A stretch of DNA of 64,000 nucleotides, taken from positions 62,001-126,000 of the forward strand of contig DAOTJE010000003.1 of assembly GCA_035448545.1 (NCBI GenBank), read 5' to 3'. Source of the stretch: Anaerobaca sp035448545 (GTDB taxonomy: Bacteria; Planctomycetota; Phycisphaerae; Sedimentisphaerales; Anaerobacaceae). Shown here in pieces: positions 17,543-26,332 of this stretch (position 1 is its first letter; the number at the start of each line of letters is the position of its first letter). The translations under genes and the position numbers were made by a program. The notes under the pieces were generated by a model. That model ran no database searches. It was given only the letters and a program-made list of their open reading frames with translations, and was not told the origin of the DNA.

Positions 17543-17815
17543 AAATTCTTTCTCCTGTGAAAGCATGCCTGGTTGTTGCCGTCTCGAACCAAAACGCACG
17601 TCAGACAGCACAGGCTACCATGATATCGATGACCCTTCCAAAAGCAAGCCAGCCGCATGCGGCGATGGAGGTGTCCACCGTCATCGGCGAAAAATCCGCA
17701 CGAAAGAACACATTGTCCTCAATCCGGATGGCCTGGGCGTACGATAAACCGGTCAGAATTCGAACCGAAGCAGTCTCCGTGCCGCTGCTTCTTTCTATTT
17801 GAGTTGAGGGCGCCT

Positions 17816-18268
17816 ATGCAGAAATCGAATCGTACCCGTCTGATCCTCGTTGGCGTTGGCATCCTGTTGGTTCTTTTCGGACTTCGCGGCGTGGCCCTGG
17901 GCCTGGTCGGCAGGACGGCGCAGGCCAGCGTCACCGAGGTCAAGGAGGCCGTCAGCCAGCAGGACAACCCCATGGACCACAACTATCTGATCTCCTACCG
18001 TTTCAGCGTCAACGGCAGGGACTACACCGGCACTTTCACGCGCAAGAAGGTGTACAACACCGCGACGCTGCCGTCTGTGGGCGGTGTGGTTCCCATCCGT
18101 TATCTCGCGGCGGCTCCCGCCATCAACGGCGGACCGGATGCCGGGCCGGTGGGTGGTCTGATCTTCGGCGGCTTGGGACTGCTGCTGCTGTTCCTGGGTA
18201 TCAGGCCCGCCCGCCTCGCCGCATCGTCCGCAACCGCAGAGGATGCCAATGCTGACTCCCGGAGCTGA
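17816..18268 (+). CDS. DUF3592-like membrane protein
   Basis: 150 residues: an N-terminal membrane helix (LILVGVGILLVLFGLRGVAL), an extracytoplasmic beta-rich middle (ATVTEV-like ASVTEVKEAV, YRFSVNGRDYTGTFTRKK), and a second helix (GGLIFGGLGLLLLFLGI). This layout is that of DUF3592 proteins. Function unknown. The ATG follows a weak ribosome site; no promoter with good spacing was found. Confidence 0.65.
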   Translation: MQKSNRTRLILVGVGILLVLFGLRGVALGLVGRTAQASVTEVKEAVSQQDNPMDHNYLISYRFSVNGRDYTGTFTRKKVYNTATLPSVGGVVPIRYLAAAPAINGGPDAGPVGGLIFGGLGLLLLFLGIRPARLAASSATAEDANADSRS

Positions 18269-18389
18269 GCGAGTCCTCCCGCCAGGAGTGTGAAAGGCAC
18301 GGATTGGGACATAGAACAAGCCGTGTGCGGCGGTGAACCGAGATGGGCTGACGTAAGACGAAATGTGTTAAGGTATTGCAAAGCGCCAA

Positions 18390-18472
18390 TGGGCCGGGTT
18401 GGATTCGAACCAACGTAGGCTTGCGCCAACGGGTTTACAGCCCGTTCCCTTTATCCACTCGGGCACCGACCC
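18390..18472 (-). tRNA. tRNA-Tyr (anticodon GTA)
   Basis: Cloverleaf with a long variable arm, as in bacterial tRNA-Tyr. Acceptor GGGTCGG pairs with CCGGCCC (one G-U), discriminator A, anticodon stem ACGGG/CCCGT with loop CTGTAAA (anticodon at 18436-18438), variable arm GGC-GCAA-GCC, T stem GTTGG/CCAAC with TTCGAAT loop. CCA is not encoded. Confidence 0.95.
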
Positions 18473-18508
18473 AAACGGTCATCAACCGTCCAAACCCTCA
18501 AAACTACC

Positions 18509-18537
18509 ATTAAACGAGATGAAGACAATTCTGTCAA
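18509..18537 (-). promoter_or_regulatory. Sigma70-type promoter of tRNA-Tyr
   Basis: On the minus strand TTGACA (18532-18537) and TTTAAT (18509-18514) with a 17-base spacer. This gives a leader of about 30 bases before the mature tRNA. Confidence 0.75.
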
Positions 18538-18646
18538 CCGCCTCGTCTGTTTTTCTTTTGTTCCTTCACAGGGCCATGAGCAGGTCGCAGGCCTGGTACG
18601 CAAAGGGCGCCGCCCGTCTGGCCCACGGCAATCCGGAGGCGCCTGC

Positions 18647-20062
18647 TCAGCCCAATTCCATGGGGAAGTAGTCCCGGGCGTTGTTGTAGCAGATATCCTC
18701 GACCATCTTTCCGAGCAGGCTCATGTCGTCGGGCAGCAGGCCGGCCTCGACGTCGCTGCCGAGCAGGTTGCACAGGGTTCGCCGGAAGTACTCGTGCCGC
18801 GGGTAGGACAAGAAGCTGCGCGAATCGGTCAGCATGCCGATGAAGCGGCTCAGCAGGCCCATGTTGGCCAGCGTCCGCATCTGGTTCTCCATCCCGTCCT
18901 TCTGGTCGAGGAACCACCAGCCGGAACCCCACTGCATCTTGCCCGGCGTCGATCCGTCCTGGAAGTTGCCGATCATTGTTGCCAGCAGGGCGTTGTCGCG
19001 TGGGTTGAGGTTGTAAAGAATCGTCTTGGGCAGCCTGCCCCGGCTGTCCAAACGGTCCAGAAATCTGGCGAGCGGCCTGGCGATTTCGAAATCCCCGATC
19101 GAGTCGCATCCGATGTCCGGCCCGAGTCTCCTGTACAGGCGTGTGCAGTTGTTTCGCAATGCGCCGAGATGAAGCTGTTGGACCCAGCCGCGTTCGGCGT
19201 CCATCGAGGCGAATTCGAGCATCATCGCCGACTTGAACTGGAGCTTTTCGTGCGGGGTCAATTCTTCGCCCGCACGAATCTTCCCGAAGATGGCACGCAC
19301 CTCGCGCTCGGTGTAGTCCTCGGCATATGCGGTCTCCAGGCCGTGATCGGAAAGCCGACAGCCGTGCTCGTGAAAATACGTGTGTCGCTCCGACAGTGCA
19401 TCGAGATAGCCGTCGAAGCTGGTAATGTCCATATCGCATAGCGAGCCCAGCTTGTCGATAAAGACGTTCAGCATCTCGAGATCTTCCACCGCCATCGCCG
19501 AATCGGGCCGCCATGCGGTGTGCACCTGGATCTCGAAGCCGTCTTCGCGGATCTTGCGGTGGTGTTCGAGAGAATCGAGCGGCCCTTCCGTGGTGCAGAC
19601 CAGCTTGACGTTCATCTTGCGCAGGATGTTGCGGACGCTGAATTCGGGGCTGCGCAGCATCTCGCTGCACTCGTGGTAAATGTCCCTGGCGGTTTGCGGG
19701 TTCAGCAGTCGCCCGGTGATGCCGAACGGTCGGCGCAGCTCCAGGTGGGTCCAGTGATAGAGCGGATTGCCCAGGCAAAAGGGTACGGTGGCGGCCCATT
19801 TTTCGAACTTCTCGTAATCGCCGGCGTTGCCGGTGACGTACTTCTCCGCGACACCGTTGGTCCGCATGGCCCGCCATTTGTAGTGGTCCCCGTAGAGCCA
19901 GGCTTGGGTCAGATTCTCGAACCGGTGGTCGGCCGCGATTTGATGGGCCGGAAGATGACAGTGGTAATCGTAGATCGGCATTTTGGCGGCGTGGTCATGG
20001 TACAGACGCCGGGCCGTCTTGGTCTGAAGCAGAAAGTCCTCGGTCAAGAAGTGGCTGGTCAT
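18647..20062 (-). CDS. uxaC: Glucuronate isomerase
   Basis: 471 residues, the normal length for UxaC. It interconverts D-glucuronate/D-fructuronate and D-galacturonate/D-tagaturonate, the first step of uronate breakdown. The amidohydrolase-type metal motif is DYHCHLPAHQIA near residue 32, and family blocks such as WLYGDHYKWRAMR and NPLYHWTHLELRRPFG are present. Start is the ATG at 20062 with GGAAGG close upstream; the TTG at 20074 is less likely. The small membrane protein gene and FMN reductase gene lie upstream on the same strand. Indicates pectin or glucuronan use. Confidence 0.95.
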   Translation of the reverse strand: MTSHFLTEDFLLQTKTARRLYHDHAAKMPIYDYHCHLPAHQIAADHRFENLTQAWLYGDHYKWRAMRTNGVAEKYVTGNAGDYEKFEKWAATVPFCLGNPLYHWTHLELRRPFGITGRLLNPQTARDIYHECSEMLRSPEFSVRNILRKMNVKLVCTTEGPLDSLEHHRKIREDGFEIQVHTAWRPDSAMAVEDLEMLNVFIDKLGSLCDMDITSFDGYLDALSERHTYFHEHGCRLSDHGLETAYAEDYTEREVRAIFGKIRAGEELTPHEKLQFKSAMMLEFASMDAERGWVQQLHLGALRNNCTRLYRRLGPDIGCDSIGDFEIARPLARFLDRLDSRGRLPKTILYNLNPRDNALLATMIGNFQDGSTPGKMQWGSGWWFLDQKDGMENQMRTLANMGLLSRFIGMLTDSRSFLSYPRHEYFRRTLCNLLGSDVEAGLLPDDMSLLGKMVEDICYNNARDYFPMELG

Positions 20063-20098
20063 GGCGCCTTCCAAACGAGACGGGGAGTCATTCAGCGT

Positions 20099-20332
20099 CT
20101 ATGTGTCGTCCTTTTGGTCGCCTCGGGCCTGCCGCTTGGCGACGGGCTTCTTGAAGGCGGCCATCTGCCTGGCCCAGTCGGACACCTCGCTCTGCGTCTT
20201 CTTGAGCCGCTCAGAGCGTGGCTTCGGCAGCTTCTTCTCCTCTTGGCGCATCTTGTACTCGTGGATGCCGTAGACGATCCACCCGCCCGCCACGACGATG
20301 ACTCCCACGGTCATGATGATCTTGAACCACAT
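20099..20332 (-). CDS. Small single-pass membrane protein
   Basis: 77 residues: one N-terminal membrane helix (IIMTVGVIVVAGGWIVYGIH) followed by a highly charged Lys/Arg-rich tail. The start ATG has AGGAAGGAAAG upstream, a good ribosome site, and the gene sits between the FMN reductase and uxaC genes on the same strand. No family recognised. Confidence 0.6.
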   Translation of the reverse strand: MWFKIIMTVGVIVVAGGWIVYGIHEYKMRQEEKKLPKPRSERLKKTQSEVSDWARQMAAFKKPVAKRQARGDQKDDT

Positions 20333-20475
20333 GGCGTCTTTCCTTCCTACGCCCCGACCTTCGCGATTGCCACGCCGACGGATCCCAACGCGCCTCGGGA
20401 GGATCGAATACGGCGCCTGACCTTGTCTGAATTGTACCCGAATCCAGCGGCGCGGTCAACCTGCGCGGGTTTGGA

Positions 20476-21030
20476 TCATTTCAATCGGTGCGTCCAGGCG
20501 ACCAGCGCCGTCAGAAGATGCGCAATCTTCTGACGGGTCTTCTCGTCAGTGAGGCGGCCGGCTGAATCGATCTTGTCCGCCGCCGCGGCGACCAGGACCT
20601 CCGGCTGGTTCAACGGGTGCATATTCAGAAACACGCACGACTGACGCAGGTGGTATTGGGCCCGCGCGGTGCCCAGTGTCCCGACGGACGCGCCCATGAT
20701 GGCGACGGGCTTGTCGGCGAAGGAATTGTCGCCATAGGGTCGCGAGGCCCAGTCGATGGCGTTCTTGAGCACGCCGGGCATCGAGAAGTTGTATTCCGGC
20801 GTGGCGATCAGCAGGGCATCGGCCGCCTTGATTTCGGTCTTGAAATCCTTGACCTTCGCCGGCGGGTTACTCTCCAGGTCCTCGTTGAAAAGGGGGATCC
20901 CTTCGAGATCGAAGAGCCGTATCTCTGCTCCCTTGGGTGCCAGTTCGCCGGCGGCGCGCAACAGCGCTTTGTTATACGAACCCTTTCGCAGGCTGCCTGC
21001 GAACCCAAGAATCCTGACGGTCTGTGCCAT
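20476..21030 (-). CDS. NADPH-dependent FMN reductase-like flavoprotein
   Basis: 184 residues, flavodoxin-like fold. FMN-binding motifs are GSLRKGSYNKALLRAA near the N-terminus and TPEYNFSMPGVLKNAIDW, characteristic of the SsuE/ArsH/chromate-reductase-like NAD(P)H:FMN or quinone reductases. Start ATG follows GGGAGC. The physiological acceptor cannot be named. Confidence 0.9.
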   Translation of the reverse strand: MAQTVRILGFAGSLRKGSYNKALLRAAGELAPKGAEIRLFDLEGIPLFNEDLESNPPAKVKDFKTEIKAADALLIATPEYNFSMPGVLKNAIDWASRPYGDNSFADKPVAIMGASVGTLGTARAQYHLRQSCVFLNMHPLNQPEVLVAAAADKIDSAGRLTDEKTRQKIAHLLTALVAWTHRLK

Positions 21031-21249
21031 GTCGGTTGCTCCCTGCCATGCGTTGTGTGATGTGGCCGCACCCACGCGCGTCCATCCTCGTGCACTACGA
21101 TGTCCGACCGGTCGAGGTTCCAATCGAGCAGCCGGCGGCGTCGACGTTGCATGCGTTCGTACTGGTCCGCCGCGGCGGGTCGCTTTCGAGCCTGTGTATG
21201 CCCCTTCGGCACGCTCAGGGCAAGCTCTTACGGGCACATGACGGACGTC

Positions 21250-21283
21250 AACAGAAAAGGGTGAGCCGCCGGGGCTCACCCTC
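21250..21283 (-). terminator. Intrinsic terminator downstream of araA
   Basis: On the minus strand GGGTGAGCC and GGCTCACCC (21259-21267 and 21273-21281) form a 9-bp stem with a 5-base loop, followed by TTTTCTGTT. It lies about 40 bases after the araA stop codon. Confidence 0.8.
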
Positions 21284-21319
21284 TCGTACTGTCAGTAGGG
21301 TGACTCGGGACGAAAGCGC

Positions 21320-22828
21320 CTACAGGCCCCTGGCGAGCATGTAGTATATCTCGTTCCAGCGGAGCTCCTTCTTGAAGTCGTAGATCTTCGTGCCGGCATC
21401 GATCTGGACATACTCGATGCCGGCCATGTCGGTGAAATCCTGCATGTGCTCGCTGGTCAGCGCCATGGTGAAGCCGGTGTGGTGGGCGCCCCCGGCGAGA
21501 ATCCAGGCGGCGGCGCCGATCTTGAGGTTGGGCCTCGGGACCCAGACCACTCGCGCCACGGGCAGCTTGGGCAGGGCGGCGTCCGGCGGGACTACATCCA
21601 CCTCGTTGACGATCATGCGGAAGCGGTTGCCCATATCGACCAGTGAGGCGTTCAGGCCCGGGCCGGTCGGGACGTTGAAGACCAGTCGGCACGGATCGTC
21701 CTTACCGCCGATGCCGAGCGGGTGCACCTCCAGCGAGGGTGTGCCGTCGGCGATGGACGCGCAGACTTCGAGCATGTGCGCGCCGAGAACCTTCGGGCCG
21801 GCCGGGTCCAGATGGTAGGTGTAGTCTTCCATGAAGCTGGTTCCGCCGGGCAGACCGGCGGCCATGACCTTCATCGCGCGGACCAGAGCAGCGGTCTTCC
21901 AGTCGCCCTCGGCGCCGAAGCCGTAGCCGTCGGCCATCAGGCGCTGAACCGCCAGACCCGGCAGTTGCTTCAGACCGTGCAGGTCTTCGAAGTTGGTCGT
22001 GAAGGCCTTGAAATTCCCTTCCTCCAGGAAGCCGCGCAAGCCGATCTCGATACGGGCCGCCTCGCGCAGCGCGTCGCGCTTCTTGCCGTCTTTGCTGATC
22101 GCCTGGGCCAGCTTGTAGGTCGCCTCGTATTCGGCGGTGAGCTTGTCGATCTCCTTTTCCGTGACCTTGTTCACGCGGGCGACGAGGTCGCCGACGCCGT
22201 AACCGTACACGGAATACCCGAGCTGCTTCTGGGCCTCGACCTTGTCGCCCTCGGTGACGGCGACCTCTCGCATGTTGTCGCCGAATCGCACCACCTTGGC
22301 CCCCTGCATGTCGTGCCAGGCGCACGCGGCGCGGGCCCACACGCCCAGTTCCGCTTGGACCTCTTTCTCCTGCCAGTGGCCGACGATGACCTTGCGGTTG
22401 CGGCGCATCCGCGAGCAGATGAACCCGAACTCACGGCCGCCGTGCGCGCTCTGGTTGAGGTTCATGAAGTCCATGTCGATTTCGGACCAGGGGATGTCCC
22501 GGTTGAACTGCGTGTGCAGATGGACAAACGGTTTGCTCAGGGCCTTGAGACCGGCGATCCACATCTTCGCCGGCGAAAAGGTGTGCATCCACGTGATCAG
22601 GCCGATGCAGTTGGGTGTGGTGTTGGCCTTCATGCAGAGATCGTAGATCGCTTCCGGCGTCGTCAGGACCGGCTTGAACACCACTTTCACCGGCACCAGC
22701 TGGGAGCGGGAGAGGGCTTGGGCGATCTCCCGGGAGTCTTTGGCGACCTGTTCGAGGGTCTCGGGGCCGTAGAGATGCTGGCTCCCGGTGACAAACCAGG
22801 CTTCCAATTTCTTGCTATCCTCAATCAT
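21320..22828 (-). CDS. araA: L-arabinose isomerase
   Basis: 502 residues (E. coli AraA has 500). Converts L-arabinose to L-ribulose. Opening FVTGSQHLYGPETLEQVA, then IGLITWMHTFSPAKMWIAG, LHTQFNRDIPW, MNLNQSAHGGREFGF and the C-terminal GGAHHTGF are all AraA signatures including metal ligands (Glu and His). Start at ATG 22828 has GGAGAA seven bases upstream; ATG at 22840 is an alternative. No araB or araD next to it. Confidence 0.97.
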   Translation of the reverse strand: MIEDSKKLEAWFVTGSQHLYGPETLEQVAKDSREIAQALSRSQLVPVKVVFKPVLTTPEAIYDLCMKANTTPNCIGLITWMHTFSPAKMWIAGLKALSKPFVHLHTQFNRDIPWSEIDMDFMNLNQSAHGGREFGFICSRMRRNRKVIVGHWQEKEVQAELGVWARAACAWHDMQGAKVVRFGDNMREVAVTEGDKVEAQKQLGYSVYGYGVGDLVARVNKVTEKEIDKLTAEYEATYKLAQAISKDGKKRDALREAARIEIGLRGFLEEGNFKAFTTNFEDLHGLKQLPGLAVQRLMADGYGFGAEGDWKTAALVRAMKVMAAGLPGGTSFMEDYTYHLDPAGPKVLGAHMLEVCASIADGTPSLEVHPLGIGGKDDPCRLVFNVPTGPGLNASLVDMGNRFRMIVNEVDVVPPDAALPKLPVARVVWVPRPNLKIGAAAWILAGGAHHTGFTMALTSEHMQDFTDMAGIEYVQIDAGTKIYDFKKELRWNEIYYMLARGL

Positions 22829-23070
22829 AGGGTTCTCCATCCAAATACCTGTTGTTCGGCCTGTCGTGAAATCCGGATTAGCTTACCACCGGGCCGGTCC
22901 GGATGTCCATCGGGAACTGAGGTTTTGCACGCGGGCACGCCGGGACGCTCACGGCGTTGTCAGGAAGTGGTGAATGTCTCTGCCGGGCGCAGCGGTTTTT
23001 CCGCTGCCTAGTCTGCTGTGAGACGCAAAGTGGCGATTCACCCTTCGGAATCTGTTTTCCGTCTCAAGCG

Positions 23071-24522
23071 TCAGACGACGTAAGTCGAGGCGGAGGTTTC
23101 GCCGCCGCGGCCGGTCCAGTTCGTGTGGAAGAACTGGCCTCGCGGCTTGTCCACACGCTCGTAGGTGTGCGCGCCGAAGTAGTCACGCTGGGCCTGGAGC
23201 AGGTTGGCCGGCAGGCGGGCGTGACGGTATCCGTCAAAGTAGGCCAGGGCGGTGCTGATGGCCGGGATGGGAATGCCCAGTTCGACCGCTGTCATCACCA
23301 CGCGACGCCACGAGGCCTGGGCCTTCTGCACCGCCTTCTTGAAGAACGGATCGAGCAGCAGGTTCGTCAGGTTGGGATTGTTGTCGAAGGCTTCCTTGAT
23401 CTTACCGAGGAAGACCGAACGGATGATGCAGCCGCCGCGCCACATCAGGGCGATGCCGCCGTAGTTGAGGTTCCAGTGGTGCTCCGCCGCCGCCGCCCGC
23501 ATCAGTTGGTAGCCCTGGGCGTAGCTGACGATCTTGGCGGCGTAGAGCGCGTGACGCAGGTCGGTGAGGAACGCCTTCTTGTCGCCTTGGAATTTCGTCT
23601 TCGGGCCGGAGAGGACCTTCGAGGCTGCGACCCGCTCGTCCTTCAGCGCTGACAGGCACCGGGCGAACACCGCCTCGGCGATCAGCGTCAGTGGTTGACC
23701 CAGGTCCAGCGCCTCGACGGCGGTCCATTTGCCCGTGCCTTTCTGGCCGGCGGTGTCGAGGATCAGGTCGATCACCTCGTTACCGTCCTCGTCCTTGTAG
23801 GCCAGGATGTCACGCGTGATCTCGATCAGGTAGGAGTTCAGCTCGCCCTTGTACCAGGCGGCGAACGCCTTGTGCATTTCCTGGTTCGTCATGCCGAGAC
23901 CTTCCTTCATCATCTGATAGGTCTCGCAGATCATCTGCATGTCGCCGTACTCGATGCCGTTATGGACCATCTTGACGAAGTGGCCGGCGCCGTTCTCGCC
24001 GACCCAGTCGCAGCACGGTTCGCCGTCGTCGGTCTTGGCGCAGATCGATTGGAAGATGGGTTTGACCTCTGGCCAGGCCTTGGGCGAGCCGCCGGGCATC
24101 ATGGACGGGCCGAGCAGGGCGCCTTCCTCGCCGCCGGAGACGCCGGTGCCGATGTAAAGCATACCCTTGCTTTCAACGTAAGCGGTCCGACGGATGGTGT
24201 CGGGGAAGTGGCTGTTGCCGCCGTCGATGATGATGTCGCCGGTCTCCAGGTGTGGCAGCACGTGTTCGATGAACTCGTCGACCGGCGCACCGGCCTTGAC
24301 CATCAGCATCACCTTGCGCGGCTTCTGGAGGTTGGCGACCAGTTCCTCGATCGAGTGACACCCGATGATCTTCTTGCCCTTGGCCCGACCGTTGACAAAA
24401 TCGTCCACCTTCGAGACGGTCCGGTTGAAGCAGGCGACCGTGAAGCCCTTGCTCTCCATGTTCAGGATCAGATTCTCGCCCATGACCGCCAGGCCGATCA
24501 CGCCAATATCCGCTTTCGCCAT
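23071..24522 (-). CDS. gnd: 6-phosphogluconate dehydrogenase, decarboxylating
   Basis: 483 residues, full length. Oxidises 6-phosphogluconate to ribulose 5-phosphate and CO2. Rossmann motif GLAVMGENLILN, substrate motifs DGGNSHFPDT and GVSGGEEGALLGPSMMPGG, catalytic KMVHNGIEYGDMQ and C-terminal FHTNWTGRGG. Start ATG has AAAGGAG upstream. It could accept the gluconate-type end product of uronate or pentose pathways. Monocistronic as far as seen; araA lies 240 bases downstream. Confidence 0.97.
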   Translation of the reverse strand: MAKADIGVIGLAVMGENLILNMESKGFTVACFNRTVSKVDDFVNGRAKGKKIIGCHSIEELVANLQKPRKVMLMVKAGAPVDEFIEHVLPHLETGDIIIDGGNSHFPDTIRRTAYVESKGMLYIGTGVSGGEEGALLGPSMMPGGSPKAWPEVKPIFQSICAKTDDGEPCCDWVGENGAGHFVKMVHNGIEYGDMQMICETYQMMKEGLGMTNQEMHKAFAAWYKGELNSYLIEITRDILAYKDEDGNEVIDLILDTAGQKGTGKWTAVEALDLGQPLTLIAEAVFARCLSALKDERVAASKVLSGPKTKFQGDKKAFLTDLRHALYAAKIVSYAQGYQLMRAAAAEHHWNLNYGGIALMWRGGCIIRSVFLGKIKEAFDNNPNLTNLLLDPFFKKAVQKAQASWRRVVMTAVELGIPIPAISTALAYFDGYRHARLPANLLQAQRDYFGAHTYERVDKPRGQFFHTNWTGRGGETSASTYVV

Positions 24523-25057
24523 GATGCCGCGCTCCTTTCTCGTATCTCGTCGCTCCCCTCGACTTCGCTCGGGGCAGGCTATGCCTTGTCGCTCGAATTC
24601 CAAACCCGCGCCTCCCGACGCCAACCACATCGGCAGACCCGGGCAACGGGCGAAGCCATTGTCGCGATTTCCCCCGCCCACGCAAGCCAAATCTCACCTG
24701 AGGGCGGCTCCGGGGTGCACTGCGTGTTTGTAGGTAGGTTCCTGCGGAGGCCAGGAAAGGGGGCTGTCATCTCGAAGCGCGTGGCGGATGTCATTTCGAC
24801 GAAGGGCGAAGCCCGCACGGAGAAATCTGGCCGGGGATAAGGCAATAGCCCGTTCGCAGCCGGATTCCTCCACTCCGCTACGCTCCGGTCGGAATGACAA
24901 AGTCGACTGCAACCCCGCGTGACGGTCTACCTACAAACATCAAGTGCCCCCGCGGCTCCGGGCAGCAGCCAGAGACGAAGCTCAGAGCCTGCCCGAAAAG
25001 TGGCGATGTAATGATCGGAGCGGCATCACAGCCGCAGAGCGTTCGGCTTGGCATACA
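24523..25057. other. Intergenic region rich in dispersed-repeat fragments
   Basis: No gene seen in about 535 bases. It holds a fragment CGACTTCGCTCGGGGCAGGC (24559-24578) of a type that also occurs near 21199-21227. Further on is an element bounded by inverted TTTGTAGGTAG/CTACCTACAAA ends, containing CTCCGCTACGCTCCGG-type sequence. Both resemble degenerate interspersed repeats. Confidence 0.6.
24726..24940. repeat. Inverted-repeat-bounded element of about 215 bp
   Basis: TTTGTAGGTAG (about 24727) and its exact complement CTACCTACAAA (about 24930) face each other across a non-coding core. The core carries short palindromic stretches (GACGAAGGGCGAAGCC, CACTCCGCTACGCTCCGG). No transposase. It could be a small non-autonomous element or a mosaic of repeats. 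Confidence 0.45.
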
Positions 25058-26323
25058 TCATTGAAAGCGGGCTTTGGTGGACCAGAGGCCGAGGGCGGGG
25101 TTGGAGATGTAGAAGATGGTTTCGCCATCGACGGTGTTGAAGCCGTCTTTGAGCTTCTTGGGGTCGTATTTGGCCATCATCCGGCCGAGGTCGGCGTAGC
25201 GGAAGTTGACGCTCTCGATCTGCTCGCGGGTCAGGTGGCCCGGGCAGTAGGTGACGCGGAAGCGGCCCTCCGTCGAGCCGTGGATCAGGTGGGCGGCGGC
25301 GCTGAGGTTGGCCCGCAGGTCCTCGTTCTCCGCGACCAGTTGCAGGACGCGGTCGGTGCCGACGTAGCCGTACTTGCGGATCAGCCGATCGATCTCTTTG
25401 TCCTCGCCGAACTCGCGCAGCCCCGGCGCCAAAACAATCAGTTCGCCCCCGTCGGCCATCGCCATACGCGTGCGGTAGATGCTCTTGTTGCCCAGCCAGG
25501 TGCTCTTGAACTCCTGGGGCTCCAGGTAGACGACCGCCTTCTGCAGGGGCTCGTCGAGCATCTGGAAGTTGACCTTCAGCGATAGCTCGGCGGCGCAGTT
25601 GAAACACTCGATGTCGTCGCCGATGAACAAGCCTCGCGCGACTTGGCCGCTCTCGGTCGCGGCGACCACGGTCAGCACATACACGATCGGCATGTCTTTG
25701 GCGAAATAGTCGGATGCGTAGTTCAACACGCGACGGACGGGCGTGTCGGCCCGGCCCATCATCCGCTCCATTCCGTATACGGCGCCGAGGTAATGACTCT
25801 TGTTGATCGCCTCGACTCCGCCGGTGCCGACGAACACGTTTTTGTTGTAGTTAGCCATGCCGACCACTTCGTGCGGCACGACCTGGCCGATCGACAGGAT
25901 CAGGTCGAATCCGCCTTCGACCAGCAGCTTGTCCACCTGCGCGGGCCAGGAAAAGTCCAGCTTGCCCTCGCTGACCTCCTTGACGAATTCGCCGGGCACC
26001 TCGCCCAGCGTCACCAACCCGCCGCGCCAGTCGTGCTCGCGGAAGAGGTCGAGCGGGACCTCACCGAACATCTTTCGGATCTGGGCCACGGTCATCGGAG
26101 AATGCGTACCCACCGCCAGCAGGATGTCCGTGAGGGCCTTGCCGTAGTACTGCCATGCATAGCGAGTCAGCTCGCCCGCGCGGGAGTGGAATCGGGTGAT
26201 GTCCGGCGGCAGGGCCAGGACCTTGCGCCGCCGGCCCAGCTTGTCGAGCGCCTCAAACAAACCCTGCCGCAGGTCCTCGGCGCTCAGATGGTCACTTTCT
26301 CTGCCACGACGGTAATAGAGCAT
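25058..26323 (-). CDS. LarA-like nickel-pincer racemase/epimerase family protein (DUF2088)
   Basis: 421 residues. The opening PPDITRFHSRAGELT and VGTHSPMT are characteristic of the LarA N-terminal domain, and HEVVGMANYNKNVFVGTGG with a following Lys (INKSHYLG) fits the His/Lys region that holds the nickel-pincer cofactor in lactate racemase. Family members racemise or epimerise 2-hydroxy acids, including sugar acids. No larB/C/E cofactor genes are in the window. Nine bases after the HAD gene, with AGGAAG before the ATG, so they form an operon. Substrate unknown. Confidence 0.85.
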   Translation of the reverse strand: MLYYRRGRESDHLSAEDLRQGLFEALDKLGRRRKVLALPPDITRFHSRAGELTRYAWQYYGKALTDILLAVGTHSPMTVAQIRKMFGEVPLDLFREHDWRGGLVTLGEVPGEFVKEVSEGKLDFSWPAQVDKLLVEGGFDLILSIGQVVPHEVVGMANYNKNVFVGTGGVEAINKSHYLGAVYGMERMMGRADTPVRRVLNYASDYFAKDMPIVYVLTVVAATESGQVARGLFIGDDIECFNCAAELSLKVNFQMLDEPLQKAVVYLEPQEFKSTWLGNKSIYRTRMAMADGGELIVLAPGLREFGEDKEIDRLIRKYGYVGTDRVLQLVAENEDLRANLSAAAHLIHGSTEGRFRVTYCPGHLTREQIESVNFRYADLGRMMAKYDPKKLKDGFNTVDGETIFYISNPALGLWSTKARFQ

Positions 26324-26332
26324 GATGTCTTC

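Noticed and set aside
23695..24840. 381-codon plus-strand frame opposite gnd
   Set aside because: gnd on the minus strand is complete and family-typical.
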